NCBI GenBank assembly: GCA_902729315.2 | Contig: LR746272.1 | Span: 8,272,827-8,336,826 of the forward strand | Length of the DNA: 64,000 nt | Direction of reading: 5' to 3' | Source: Spirodela intermedia | Lineage: Eukaryota > Streptophyta > Magnoliopsida > Alismatales > Araceae | Shown here: piece by piece, positions 22,897-36,215 of the stretch | How the letters are laid out: every line of letters starts with the position of its first letter | How positions within the stretch are numbered: the first letter of the stretch is position 1 | Made by a program: the position numbers and the translations under genes | Notes under the pieces: generated by a model | Databases searched by the model: none | What the model was told of the DNA's origin: nothing | Seen by the model: only the letters and a program-made list of their open reading frames with translations

Positions 22897-25800
22897 TCAG
22901 ATGATTCTCTCGAAGGGCTTCAGCTCTGTGGGCAAGTTGTCAAAGTCCCCAGAGTCAACCTTCGACTGAAACATCGGCTGCGACCCGAATTTCTTAAGAA
23001 CCCCTTCTGCCAGGTGCTCCTTGCTCGGTGTCAGCATCACATAATTCGGATCGGCCCTCTCATAACTGTAGAGAGAGAGAGAGACAGAGCAGAAGCAGCA
23101 GAATCGGTCGTCACATCCTCTTGTTCTCTGATGAGAGAGAAAGAGATAGATGGAGAGAGACAGAGAGACAGAGACCTAGCTTCTCTCAGATCCTCGATCC
23201 GGATACCAAACCCAAAGGAGGCGCCGCCGCGTGCGTGGTCACTGATGGCTGGAGGGAGAGAGAACCACGTCACAGACAGAATATGGCGTTCGGTCAAAAG
23301 ATCTTCACAAGGGTAGAGAGAGAAAATCACGCGAGGAGCTGCACCTGTAATGCTGAACGTGAAGGAAGGTCTCCACCAAGATTTAAACGCCAGAGCCATG
23401 GAGGAGAGAGAAGGACCGATCTTTCCCTGAAGATGTGATCAAGGTGAAGGGATGATATGTACCATCTTCAAGCCTAATCATCAAGAACAAGGTCTGCCAT
23501 ACGCAGGGATCCACTACCTTGAGCAGGATGTTCTTATTGGCTTGCCAAGATGCAGCCACTTGAAAGGTAGATCGGTCAACGCTAGCAGTTGACTTATGTT
23601 CTTTGAACCTTGGGTAACAATGAAATTATGACTCAGATCCCTTCCTTCTTTTTTTTTGTTTCTCGGAGACTTTGACTAGAAATGGAAATCAAAAGTCAAA
23701 CCTTGTCTTCAGCTCAAAGCCAAAGTCGATATAATTTGTGATCCCCACTACTTGGCTCGCTTCAAATGGGTTTTGAACCTGTTTGAAGAAAACAGGGACA
23801 ATTTTTATCTTCTCACACACCAAGATACACAAAGTGGGAAAAAAATTCCTAATAAGAGAGACGTCAAGATCTGTGAGAAATCCAATTAGTGATCATCAGA
23901 ATGAACATTATCCACGAAATCTATGGAATCTGCAGGAATTCTCCAGGTCTAAGCTGTCCCTGAAGATCGCTCATCAGGCCCGGTTAAGCTGTTGGGAGGA
24001 GGTCAACCCAGCAAACATGGTGAGCTGAGGCTCTTCATCCTGGCAGTGAATCGGTCAACTACCAAAATATCTCATGATTTTGTACAGGAAGAAACCAGTT
24101 AGATGCCATAAGCCACAGAAATGAACAGGAACCCATACCCTTCTTTGGACGACGACATGCTGATAAAAGGATGCAGTCAACTGCAATTGGAGCACATGAT
24201 CGATCAACATGAGCATCTGAACACCAATGGATTAATGTGCAGTGTAAGAGAAAAAAAGCATGATCCATTCAAGCGTGATTAGTAGGGAGATCCTGTTGGG
24301 GGAAGAGCTGCAGAAAACAAAATGGATCCGATCCCCAACAGCAGGGCACTTACCAGTGTCGGTGAGAGAATTGGGAGAGGAGTATGCTCGATCTAAACCT
24401 CGCAGCTGACTTACAGGTGTTGGTGTTCATGCCAAGAGAAATTCTTCCACAATCTCTTCCGAGGTAAAGGATTTCTATGCACAGATGCCCTATTGGATCC
24501 GATCATATGCGTGTTCTCAGTTAGAGAGAGAATAGCTACAAAAGGGTCTGATTTTCCTAAAAAATAAAGATTAAAATAAAAATAAATAAGAGCCTGTCTA
24601 TATTGTAAGTTACCAGGTCAATCACCATTGTAGGCATGTAAGGGGAGAAGGGTGTGCGCAGTGCCATAACATAAAGTCAACCACAAGGTAGTGTAATCGC
24701 CCTCTAGAAATCAGTGATTAATGATAAATCAAAGACGATTAAACTGGGAGTTTATTCCACGTTATTTTAGATAAGAATATGATCAAATGCATACAATCTT
24801 CCAAAAGCCAATTAATTGCTCAACAAAATGGAAGGGAGGTGTAGCTCTGAATTTGAAGCTAAATGACAGTCCAGGGTTGAAGAAAAAATCAAAGACGATT
24901 AAATGGGGAGTTTATTCCACGTTATTTTAGAAAAGAGAATTATGCAGGAATATGATCAAATGCATATAATCTTCAAAAATCCAATTAATTGCCCAAGAAA
25001 ATGCAAGGAAGGTGAATCGTAGAAGAGAAAGAAAGAGAACCTCTGAATTTGCAGCTAACTCAAGGCTAACATTGAATGAAGGCCTCAAAGGAGTGCCCGA
25101 GCCTACTCTATAACCAACTGCCCAGCTCCAGTTCTTTAGGTGCCTAAAGTCCACCTCGTCTTTGATTCCCTCACCTAGCAAGAGAGGTGATAATAAGATA
25201 AATATGTAAAGAAAAATTTACAGGCCAAGCTCATTGGTGTGTTCCAAGGCATGCACTTTCATGATTACGATAGATGATATCATAACTTGTCTATGAGAGG
25301 TTTTTTTCTATAGATTAAAAAATATGTATCTGTTTCAGTATCCGATTTTACTCTAATAATTTTTTGAGGAAAATAAAAAAAATAAATCTGCAATGTTCAT
25401 CTCGCTCCAACCTTGATTTGAATGGGAAAACAACAAAATATCAGGAGGATCGTTCTTTCTTTAACCCCAAACAAAGAAATATTGAGGAGATCACCAAGCA
25501 GTACAGAATATTGACAGGAGTTTCTTCAACGAGTTAGAACTATTATTGGGACTAAGAGGCAAATTCGTTCAAAAACAATATGTTACATAAACACTGTAAT
25601 CACTTTCTTTAGCACCAAGATTGTACCAGAAAATATCCTTTGCTCATAAATTATAATAACATACAAATTATTAATGATCTGTGGAGTTTTATTATAGAAT
25701 TATGAACATAGAAATAGCACTTGGATAGATGCATAGACTTTGAAAATTTATCACCACAGAACTTGAGAACATCGTTAGTGAAAAAAAAAGCTTTCTTCGC

Positions 25801-28800
25801 AACAGATTTGCCAGACTAGCTATGAATTTCTGCACAGAACTAAATCATATTTGGCTTAGATCCAAGAACTAGGAACACTATTCGACAAATCAAATAAGAA
25901 CGGAATTAGGCAACATAAATAGGCATCAAATTTTAATTTGGCTGTTAAAAAGAATGTATGACTATAACACAGTACCACTCCCACAGGAATTGTACCCATG
26001 TTGGATGGTGTTTTCTTTTAATCACACATTTCGTCCTTGGCTACCAGATAAAGACCCAAGAAGGTCTAACAGTATATGAGGCATCAAGCGGATCAGAAAT
26101 CACTGCAATTAAAACTCACATGGCGGTTTATATAGCACACCGGCGCATAACCTCCCTGCCCTACCGACCAGCCACGCACAACTTGGAAATCCAGCAGACA
26201 CTACAGAGAGAGTAACATCCAATATGTCAATATCAATGACAATGCATGTATAGTGTCACGATGCTGTTTTTAAAATCGTAGATTTTCATTAACCGGTAAA
26301 GATTATTGGAATGAATAAAGGACGGAAACCATAGTAGCAATGGCGGGAAAAGGTGGTATCATGTTGAGTGGACACAAGGTAGAAGAGAGAGAGAGCGGGA
26401 AAAAAAAAGGAATTACATAGAAAGTGTTGTCAATAGGGCAGGTCTGCCCTGAAACCAGCATGTCCTGACAATTTTTTTGGTTTTGGGCCAGAAAAATAAA
26501 ACCAGAAGCCTGAAAAACCCAAGTCACAGTACAACTGCCTTTGAGAAAGAATGTATAATTAGGAGTTCGGTTCTTAGTGCGACAGTTCCCTATTTTGTTG
26601 GTTCGTTTCCAGGTCTTCTGTTTCTTATTTGTGGTCCTGGTACTCGTACATAACAGTCATCTAGGATGTGAACACAAGAGTTTTTTGCTCTGCATATCCT
26701 CCTAGGGTTTGGGGCACTGTTCAAGACATGGCCCCTTCATGCAGCAGCTAACTCAGCATTCCCCACCTTTCTCTCCATTCTAGCATAGACTGACGCGACT
26801 GTGTGAACCAAGCTTCAAAACACCCAGCATGGGCTTGAGAATCAAAGACACCGGAGAAGAAAATGGAAGAAAAATAATGGCAAGTAGCAGAAGTTGTCTA
26901 GTCATTTGACAAGCTGATCACTACTGGAGAAGAACATGTTTCAATAATAATAATGATAGTGCTGATGGGCCCATGTGTAGGAACAATTGCCACTCAGAAG
27001 GGCAAGTGCTTCTGACACTTCCTAGTTCATTTTTTATCCAGGGAAATGTAGATACCTACGGTGAGAATGAAAGCTTTTGCAAATGACACGGAATAAAAAA
27101 AAAATCAAACTGTGACATCCCTAAAGATGTATCAAGAACATGGCATTTGAAAATTTCTGATGCACCAGGGAGAATATATTTCATTTATATGAAAAAAAGC
27201 ATATGATAAGTTAGTCCTTTTCTCCAATCCATCAACATTTTCATTCGGCATCATGTCGGATAATATTGATAGATAATGTTTACAGATTGGAGACTCCAAC
27301 GTACACGAGAAAGGAGCCAATGATGTCCCAATGGATAAGTTTTCTGATCCATATCTCACACCGATGAAACCACTGTTTTCTGAATGAGTCCTGTCAGCCA
27401 ATTTAGTGCCTCAAGATATTCAAACACATAAAATACGAAGAACAACAATTCAAAGAAGACAGCGACATGTGATCAGTATTTCTAGTGAAATATCTATGGT
27501 ACGGGTATGCTTACCCAGACATGAATTTTATCATACATTTAAGTTCATTGTAGAAGAATATAAAAATAAGCCACAGACAACGAATTATAAATAGTGAGCA
27601 CATAAACATAGGTAACTTGCAACACCAGATATAAAGGATTCATGACGAGCATATGGCAGATATCTGAAAGATTGAGTAACCAAAAAGGCAATAAATGTCA
27701 AGATGACTAACAATTTGAATCAATGGTTTCAAAGGTAGAGGTTGACCCAGGCTCAATGTTTCACATAGAATTCATGAGTTTAGAGTTGGCAATACACTGA
27801 CATTTTATTCTCTTAAGAGTACAGATGTAATTGACCTGGAGAGATCATGGAACCAAAACCTGGCGTTCTAGAAAACCAAGGTGCTAGTTTGGTTATTCAA
27901 GAAAAAAAAAACTTGAACATGCAGAATGCAAGCAATAACTAATAATGGAGGTCCATGTAAAACACAAGTCTAGGGATCCAAAAAGTCATCTACTAGGATA
28001 GAGTGTATCTACCTTCGAAATTCTAAACACCCTACCTAACATTTAACGTGTATACAATTTATAGTAATCATTCTTTTCATAGTTTATGGCATGAAAATTA
28101 TGTACTTGAATCATTATTGTCATCCATCAAAACCCAACCAACAGAAGATCCAGCAATACAGTGAATATATACCATGGTGGTCAGGGAAAGCCTATCTACG
28201 TCAGTTGTACAAAGGTCGGATTTTTGTATCGGTTTTATCCAAAATTCAGTCTCAGTATTACAATGGGTTCCAATGAACCTAACCATGTGTGTGCGTGGAC
28301 ATCTGTGTATAGAACATATCAAATAAGGTAAGTCAAATCGAACTCTTTGATATGAAATTTAAGGTTCTAAAATCACTTCAGAAAAAGGGTGGACAGTTAC
28401 ACTCGAGTTGAAGACCTCAACGCACTAGCTCCAGATTGAGGGATTTTCCTATTGAAGAAAAATCATAGAAGCTTTCTCATGAGAGGGAAGAAAATCTCTC
28501 TATCAACCAAGGGAGACGAAAAGTCCATCAAACTGATGTTATTAAAAGTGGCTGTTTCTCTCACACTTTTGACAATCCATCAACATCTGAACATCGAAAG
28601 AGAATTGAGCTTTCTTTCAGAAAAGGTATAACAATACCCACATCAATTTGCCCTATAATCTGCAATCATTGGTAATCTTGTTGCACCAATGGTTACAGTT
28701 GCAAAATTCACGACACTAAGTCTTTTACAAAAGATAAATAGGTCTGTCCAACCTTATGCTAGAAATCAAATTCCTTTATAGAATGATACTTGGAGTCAGA

Positions 28801-31800
28801 ATCTATGCCAGTTTCTACTAAAAATGATGAATTTTGTGACGCAAGTATGTGGATTTATTAAGGACTAGACCCCCAAGCAAGCAGGTATACCAAAACGAAG
28901 ATTCAGTGAAAGTTCGACAAGTGAATCAAGATTTTATTACTACAGAGAGGATATATTATCTAGTTAGAGTTAAACAATCCAAACTCTTTACAGGGTATGA
29001 GCAAAATAAGCTAATGAGTATGAAAATATAAACGAAAAATGTGCATACCTCCTTTGTATTAGCAATGGGAGGATACCAAAGATTCCCAACCCAAGTTCGG
29101 GAAGGTAAACACACGACTTGAACCGAATAAATCTAAAATAGGCCACAGAATGAGAGACTAAGAGTCGGCAAAGAAAGATTCAAGATAAGATCCAGGACAT
29201 ATAAGTGAAGAATTATATTCTGAAGGAAGAAGAAGATCCTTACGGTTCTGAGGTTGAGACAGACACTTCCACGAACGAATTTGGGTCCTCCAAATCCCTG
29301 AATCATTCAAATAAAAAATCTAACAATTTAATTTTTATTCTTAAATGTAATCCACCCAGACTAAAGTAGGAGAAAACCTTTGCCAGCGGAACACTGCATT
29401 TCCTTCTTTGCTCCCATCAAGTGGTCCAGATACCTAATTATGCTAATGAATGCACTTTTTTTCTTTTTACTACTAAAAAAGTTTTAGATATTCAGACCGA
29501 GTTTCAGACACGGCGGGAAACAGAGAGAAAACAGATGTTATTGATAAAACAAAATCTTGTCGTACCAGAAATAAAACAATGCCTCCAGAAAATAATACTA
29601 CAAGAGGAAAGGGAAGATAGAGTGGCGCTTCTATGATATGGGCCATGACAACATGACATTGGAAATTTATTGATAAGCTCAAAAGGAAACAATTTGATGC
29701 AAACTTAGATAGCCAACCTCATCACACGGAAAAAAGTGGATAATATATCAAATGAGGTAAAAATATGGCAAGAGAAGCACATAAGTATCTGCAGAAATAA
29801 ATACTTCGGTGTGATATTAGACGAGTGTGGTGCATATTTCTACTTCGAGGATAGTCAAAAAGGTGGGCAAAAGTACTAGAGAAGAGAAAGTTCCGTAAGA
29901 TCCTCAGCGAAATGTACATCCCAGGAGTTTCCAGCAAGATTTCAAGAATATCACATGAGGAGTTAATGGCTCATTCATGTCAGTAATAGAGAATGTACCA
30001 AAGGTGAAAATGATGAGAGTTCTACATAATACTATATGCTTAGGTCTCTTCGGTGGCGTTTGGTGCCAAGAATGTCACATCAATTTCCAGAACCATCGTA
30101 GTCAGGTTTGGGCCAGGGTTATTGTTATATAGAGGAAGGGAAGAAGTGCTAGCACTTCAATAATCCTCAGAAAATTACATGGTAAGATCAAGTGATTTTC
30201 TTGATGACTATTCTGCCCACTTACAAGAGATGGAGATGAGGAAGCAATGCCAACATTAGTGAAAAAACTTGCAGGAACATGCAGACATCATTAGATTTCG
30301 ACAAATGAGGTCAAAAAATAGTATGCAAATTGACAGGGCAATCAATTGTAAGCATCAAATGGAAACGACATAAGAAAACCAACATCAGTAACTACACAGA
30401 AGACCGTACTCATTAAATAACATGAATTCCACCGGCTAAAAAAGAACATCTCAGGAAAAAACCAGTAAAAAATAAAATTAAAATAAATGCCATTAAAAAA
30501 CAGGTCAAGTTTTCTATTGGATACAGTGGTAACCAAGTCAATATGAGGATCTTCGCGAGGCTTTAGCATAATTCTCGCGCTGAAATTTCTTGCGTCTTCA
30601 AAATAATCCTCAAAAAGGCATTGCAATGCTAGCTTTACAAACAACAAGTCATATGCGGGGACCAACATCCTGTGACAGCTCAGACCAATATCAGGTTAAC
30701 CACCCCAACACCTCTTTTTGAAAGAAAACAGAATATTCCATTAATTGAGAAATGGGTGGCAAAGATCGCATTGATAGGACAAAAGAAACTGATACCTAGA
30801 TAATAGTTATTCAGTTTACGTTGATCCTGTTTGACAAGATTGAACAGTTGCATACAGATGACATAAAAGAGTACAGTTACAGAAAATAAGAACTAAATAA
30901 GATAGTTAAAAACTGAGGAATTCAAAATTATGGTCAGCATCTTTTCGAGATTAAAGTGGAACAGTTTTTCCAGATTTATTCCGAACTGATTTTTACAACG
31001 TAGATTTTATGGCGAGAAGCTTCGTAGTGAAAAAATATTTTACTTATAATTCTAAAAAAAATATAACGAATTTTTTTTTAACAAAGTCATAACTTTATAA
31101 TAACACAATGTTTAGTCAATTATGACGTTTGATATATCAATTTAATCCCTTCGGTCAAATAAAACCAAATGGCGTGCACAGATGTAACTTGGAGCACAAA
31201 ATTTACAAAACTCAGTGCGCAAAAGCTTCCACATCACCCACATAAATCTTTCCGCACACTGAGTTGGTGCAGGTCGGTGAAAAGTGCAAGCTGCTCCAAT
31301 GCCCACAGCCTTTGTTAGGATGCCTGACCCTATGCAGCATAAAGAATGAGGGCAGGACCCTACATTCCAACCACCAACCAGATGCAGGATGTGCTACCAA
31401 TTATTGTACAGATTCCTATGCAGTCTAAGAGAGGGTTTCTGAAAGCCCAGACAGAAGGCATGATATCTCAGAAATGATCTGCTCCCTTCTCAGTGACTCG
31501 ATCTCCAAAACCCTACTGTTCTGATGAGACACTCGTCCAAACCGCAGAATGCTAAGCATTGCGGCATCGGGCCATCTCTTTGTTCACTCTTCCTAAGCAA
31601 GCAATGCTATCCACACTAGATATCAAGGCTGGCGGTGAACATCGTCTATACATGGTCGCCTCCCGTGATCTGGACTTGTTTTCGTCGAAAACCTAGCATA
31701 ATGCGGAAAGAGGGCACGAGTTTGTGAGTTTTCCACGGAATTTCTCTACCGGACCATCCAACGAACAGGAAGAGAAGCAATTGTGACGATCCACGCAGAA

Positions 31801-31956
31801 GCCCGTGGCAGCTGGAATCATTTGCGTCTAAGAAGAAACCCGACAGCGATGGTAAGCCGAGAGGAAGATGGATGAGCGGCATGTAGGTAGTCGTATTCGG
31901 CACCTGGTGCGGGCGGCGAGGGGAGGGAAATCGAAAATCGGCGGCACTAGCACCAT
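22897..31956 (-). CDS. Plant-specific probable outer-membrane beta-barrel protein, OM47-like (14 exons)
   Basis: Minus-strand exons: 31904-31956, 30525-30669, 29378-29433, 29244-29297, 29049-29132, 27305-27390, 26120-26200, 25041-25174, 24139-24180, 23702-23778, 23518-23581, 23345-23426, 23176-23248, 22897-23065. They join in phase to 1200 nt (399 residues). Conserved blocks recognised: MVLVPPIFDFPPLAART, MLVPAYDLLFVKLALQ, VSGPLDG, DPNSFVEVSVSTSEP, VRYGSENLSIGTSLAPF, AWLVGRAGRL, KNWSWAVGYRVGSGTPL, TASFYQHVVVQRR, ITNYIDFGFEL, VAASWQANKN, ALAFKSWWRPSFTFSI, FGFGIRIEDLREAS, DPNYVMLTPSKEHLAEG. Many short alternating strands ending in aromatic residues, no long hydrophobic helix and no obvious transit peptide fit a beta-barrel. 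From memory this family includes Arabidopsis At3g27930 (OM47), a mitochondrial outer-membrane protein sometimes mis-annotated as beta-galactosidase; that link is not verified here. Several exons are tiny, so simple ORF scans miss the gene. Confidence 0.78.
24726..25070. repeat. Tandem duplication covering intron 8 and the 3' edge of exon 8 of the OM47-like gene
   Basis: AAATCAAAGACGATTAAA, GGGAGTTTATTCCACG and ATGATCAAATGCATA blocks occur twice about 160 bases apart (starts 24726 and 24886). The right copy runs into the true exon end (25041 onward); the left copy carries a diverged version of that exon edge at about 24845-24880 without a usable GT donor. Confidence 0.88.
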
Positions 31957-32381
31957 CGGCGGCGGGGGCTCCTTGTTCACAAAGTTTCCCATCTCTCTCT
32001 CTCCCTCTCTCCCTCCTTCCCTCCCTCTCCCTGAGCTTCTTGTCGCTCCGGACGGTCTCAGGTAGCAGAGTTCAACAGAAAACCGATTGTCGGATGTAGG
32101 TCGATACTATTATAAAAGTTGTAAAATCATACATTTGTATATTATTGAAATAAATATATTTGGATGTTTAATGTGTTATTCAATCAGAATTATTCGCTTC
32201 GTATCTCGTTGAATAAGCATATATCTATATATATTGCCTAGAAATTATCTGAATTAAGATGTGCATATTCCAATCATACGAGGATGAGTTGGAGCAAGTA
32301 CATACGTATTGTCTGTCATTTTCTGGCTCACAAATGATCTCCCGTAGTGGTGTCCACCGGCGGCGCCGCCGGTCGCCGCCA
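31957..32381. other. Intergenic: 5' flank of the OM47-like gene / 3' flank of KLCR
   Basis: A CT-rich stretch (about 31990-32030) lies just upstream of the OM47-like ATG and probably belongs to its 5' leader or promoter. The rest (32060-32250) is AT-rich and featureless, with TATATA runs near 32220-32235. Confidence 0.5.
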
Positions 32382-34509
32382 TCACGCCGCCGTCGCGCCA
32401 CCACTCGCGGTGTCGGAGTTGCCGCCGAAGAGGTAGTTCAGGGAGACGGCCTTCCTGCGCCTGACTCTCCCGGACTCCTTCAGCAGCTCGGCCAATCTCC
32501 TCTTCTCCCCCTCCACCTCGGGGTTCGCCGTCCCCAGCTTCTCCTCTCTGACGCTGACGATGTGCTCCAAGATTCCAGTGGCGTCTCCCCACCTGGATTT
32601 TACCCCATGTGGTGAAGCTCCTCGTTGAACTTGCAGGAAGGAGGAGGAAGAAGGCGTACCTGCCCATGGCGTCGTACGTGGCGGCGAGATTGCTGTAGAC
32701 CTCGAGAGTCTCGGGGTGGTGGGGGCCGTGTTCTTTCTCCATGATGGACTTGGCCTCCTGGAAGAGACCTGCGGCCTCCTGGATGTCACTGAGCTGGACG
32801 CAGGCAAGGCCCATCTGGTTCAGAGCGACGGCAAGGAAAGCGGGCTGCTTCTTCTCCCCATAATTGCGGAGCTTGGAAATGGCGCTGTGGAAAAAGCAGC
32901 GGGACTTGATGAAGTCGCCGGCGGCGTAGCAGAGGACCCCCATCTGGGCCTCCATCCCTGCCACTGCGCTCTGCTGCCCCGGTGAGCCGTCGCAGAGTTT
33001 CAGGGCCCTCTGAAGCAACTTGATGGCCTCCTCGTGCTCGTTCATGGACACGTACAAGGCGGCGACGTCCGCCAGGCCGGCGGCGATCTCCTCGGAGGCG
33101 CTTCCCGGCGGCGGCTTGTTGAAGATCCTCAGGGCATCTTCACAGTGGGCTTTAGACTCCTTCAATCTCCCCATTCTGTTGAATAAATCTGCAAGGCGAA
33201 CCAGAGCATGCGCCACCGTGGGGTGATTCTCTCCTCCGGTACACTTGAGGGTGGAGAGAGCTCTCCTGTAGGCGAAGACGGCTTCGTCGTAGCGAGCAAG
33301 GGAAAGGTAGGCGTCGCCGATGCTGCAGTCCACATAGGCCACCTCCTTTACCTGCCCATTAGCGGCCATGGCGGTGCTCGCCATGACCAGATGCTCGAGA
33401 GCTTCCTCGTGGTCGCCCTTGACCTGGGATATGAGGGCCATGAGTCTCCTGTCGGCGGTCTCCTCCAGTGGTGGCTCCTCCCCGCTCTCTCTGTGGATGT
33501 CCATGGCCGTCCTGCAGAGCTCCTTAGCTTCGTCGAGTTGCAGCGCCTGGAGATGGACTTCGGCAAGGAATCGGCAGGTTTCACCGACTCTTGGGTCCAT
33601 CGCCCCCAGCGCATAGCTCTGGATCTCCAGACCGGAAGAGTAGCAGGCTATGGAGTTCTCCAGCTGACCCATCATTGAATATGTGTCCCCCAGCTGCATC
33701 TGGCCGGCGAACTGGGCGAGGGCGTGGGACTGGCCTTCTTCCATGGATGGGATCTGAATTGATCGCTTTAGCGCGGGTATGGCCTGCTCGTATTGCCCTA
33801 AGCTGCTGTAGATCCCCGCAAGAACATGCAAGCTCATCACCAGGTCTAAGCAGGGCTTCCCGTTCGCAGTTCTTTCGAATGACTTGACCGCCCGCAGTGC
33901 ATAGTCGAGAGCTCTCTTGTGGTGATCCCCTGAGATCAGTTCTCTGGCGCGCTTCAGATTGAAATGTCCGAGGTCGGAATTATTCAGAGCGGATTCTGAG
34001 AAATCCTCGGTTCCGTTCCACGATTTTGCTTCCCCGCCGGTGGAACTCCGTTTCTTCGCATCAGCGCTTAATTTCTTTCCCCTCGGATCACCTCTTCCGG
34101 GAGAGTCCTTGTTTTCAGGTTCTGGCATCGATGAATCGGAGGATTTGTCGGAGGATCTGGCCATGCTCTCCTTCATCCGGTCAGAAAATCCATTTCCCTT
34201 CTGGGAAGCCCCCGTCTCCCCTCCGGCGAGGTGGTGCAACTCTGAGTCGATCCTCAATTCCTCACCTTCAGATCCGAAACTCCTTGTTATGCAGCTGTCA
34301 CCAGAGCTCATCATCTCGCATACATTATCGTACAGTTGATCAATCGAGGCATCCAGAGAAGGGTGATCGACGACCTTTTTTGGTGTGTTCTTGGTGTTCG
34401 AAGGAGGAATTGGAAAATCATTTGCCGGTGGATGGTCCTCGAGCTTGGGAAAACTTCGATTATTTGGCATTACAATCTCATCAGCACCCTCCACGGTGTC
34501 ACCAGGCAT
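32382..34509 (-). CDS. Kinesin-light-chain-related TPR protein (KLCR/CMU type, 2 exons)
   Basis: Plant KLCR/CMU proteins carry tetratricopeptide repeats, associate with cortical microtubules and IQD scaffolds, and help hold microtubules in place during cellulose synthesis. Exon 1 is 32660-34509 and exon 2 is 32382-32592 (2061 nt, 686 residues). Residues 1-175 are a disordered Ser/Pro/Glu-rich leader with PSLDASIDQLYDNVCEMMSS near residue 50, a KLCR signature. From about residue 180 to the end of exon 1 there are consecutive TPR units (e.g. LHVLAGIYSSLGQYEQAIPA, LGDTYSMMGQLENSIACY, LADLFNRMGRLKESKAHCED, NLAATYDAMGR). Exon 2 restores the conserved end: GILEHIVSVREEKLGTANP, RRLAELLKESGRVRRRKA, SLNYLF. 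The intron (32593-32659) is only 67 nt and has no in-frame stop, so an uninterrupted 751-codon frame exists but has a non-conserved tail. A polypyrimidine stretch plus AG six bases before the ATG suggests a 5'-UTR intron. Confidence 0.93.
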
Positions 34510-35350
34510 TTTTCTAGGAGCAGAAACCAGCAGAACAGGATGAACGGTTCGATGCGGACTACCCTAGCTCCTGAAAATTCTACGCAAACGCATTGAATCA
34601 GAAAAGTCTGATGATAATTTCCGCAATCGAGAATGCAACCTCGAAGAAACGGATGAAACTGACATCGTCAGAATCAAAAAGTAGGATGCTTGCATCCATT
34701 TATGAAAAGTGATAAGAATTAGAGGTATCACTCCAGACATTACGATTAATAAATTAATTTAAATAAAAATATACGCCGCAATCTAAAGTCGAAAAGGAAA
34801 TGTGCATCGCCTTCTTGTTTCGAGAACGAGAAAAGCAGAACATTCGCGAAATACAAGGAAAAGCAGGGAAATTATTTGAATTATCATGTCATCCGGCCAG
34901 ATCAAATAAGGAGCATTCCGAAAAACACACGGAACGAACACCATTGAAACCCTAGGGTTAAATTTTCGAAGCATATTCAGGATCATCTCATCGAGTTCCC
35001 ACAGACCACGCACCTCGATCGCGCAGATATAGAGAGATAACGCCGGATCTCTCCAACTGCTCTTCCTCGCATCGGATGTTCGCCCAGCAGGAGACGATGT
35101 CCGTGCCCGCAATGAAAGAGAATTAGATGGGGGAAAGAGGAAGGGGAGAGAGAGAGAGGGAGGGGTACAGAAGAAGCGGTTGCTCCTGGCGGGGTGGGTA
35201 GGCTGGGAATAAAGGCTTCTGATACAAAATAAAGGCACTCTCTGCTCCACGACGATCGATCAGACAATGAGATCATCATCAGCAGTGGCGAAATCGCAGA
35301 GATTCTATCGACGAGGAAGAGGGAGGCAAATCTTTTCCCCTCCTTCTATC

Positions 35351-35356
<6 letters not shown>

Positions 35357-35388
<32 letters not shown>
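35357..35388. repeat. (CT)n microsatellite
   Basis: About 15 CT units in the presumed KLCR leader or promoter, followed by CGCGCGCG. Confidence 0.9.
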
Positions 35389-35390
<2 letters not shown>

Positions 35391-35783
35391 CGCGCGCAGG
35401 GTGTCTAAATTAACCGACACGTCTGGGAGCAACCGCCATTTTGGACGTTTGTGATCCCGGAGATCGCCCGCTAATTGTGGGCGAGATGCAGATGGTGACT
35501 GAGCCACAGCCAGACGACAAATTCTGTTTGTGGGCCCCACAAACACAACCTCGGGAATCCGATGCAACTGCCCGTGACACATTAATAGACGGCGGCCGTG
35601 TCATAAAAACGGAGTGGAATGGTCATAGCTACGGCCCAGTGGGCCAGAATACCGTGGGCCCATTAACTGCCGACTCGCCTTGAATGGCGGGCCCCACAGA
35701 GGGGTGGTCCATATCGTAGCCCGGCCCGTTCGCTTTGAGTATATAAAAAATGTCGCTTTAAGCATATCTTATATCCATCAATT

Positions 35784-35950
35784 AAGGCTCATTTTCTCCC
35801 TAAATTGAAAGGAAATTTCTGATAAAAAGTAAAACCCACTCAAATATTTTAAAAATTAGACTAAAATGAAGAATCCCCCCTCTCGTCACAGTTCCTTAAT
35901 CAGAGTACCTGAACGCATTAGGAAGCAAAACATGAAGGGAATTACAACCT

Positions 35951-35999
<49 letters not shown>

Positions 36000-36215
36000 A
36001 TAAGCTATGGCCTATTTTACCATATAAATGGAATTATTTCCATATGCTGAAGCTCATTTTCCCTCTATATTATAGGAAAAGTTGCAGTAAAACTAGGATC
36101 CATACAGATCCTTAAAAGTTCAGACAAAATGAATGTCTGTTTCCCTCATTATCATTCCAGTAATCATGGTACCTAAACACGCCCAACAGTAGGACACAGA
36201 AATCACAGCCTAGAG

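Noticed and set aside
24340-24425. A possible exon LRGLDRAYSSPNSLTDT in the OM47-like gene
   Set aside because: Flanking AG and GT exist, but the conserved ANSE/LTASFYQHVVVQRR junction is continuous without it.
30500-30525. OM47-like intron 2 donor GTATCC as a second U12 intron
   Set aside because: The donor continues AATAG instead of TTT and no TTCCTTRAY branch site is found before the acceptor at 29434.
32254-34509. A single uninterrupted 751-codon KLCR reading frame
   Set aside because: The tail after DAMGR reads through a 67-nt intron into a non-conserved frame; splicing 32660 to 32592 restores the conserved KLCR ending.
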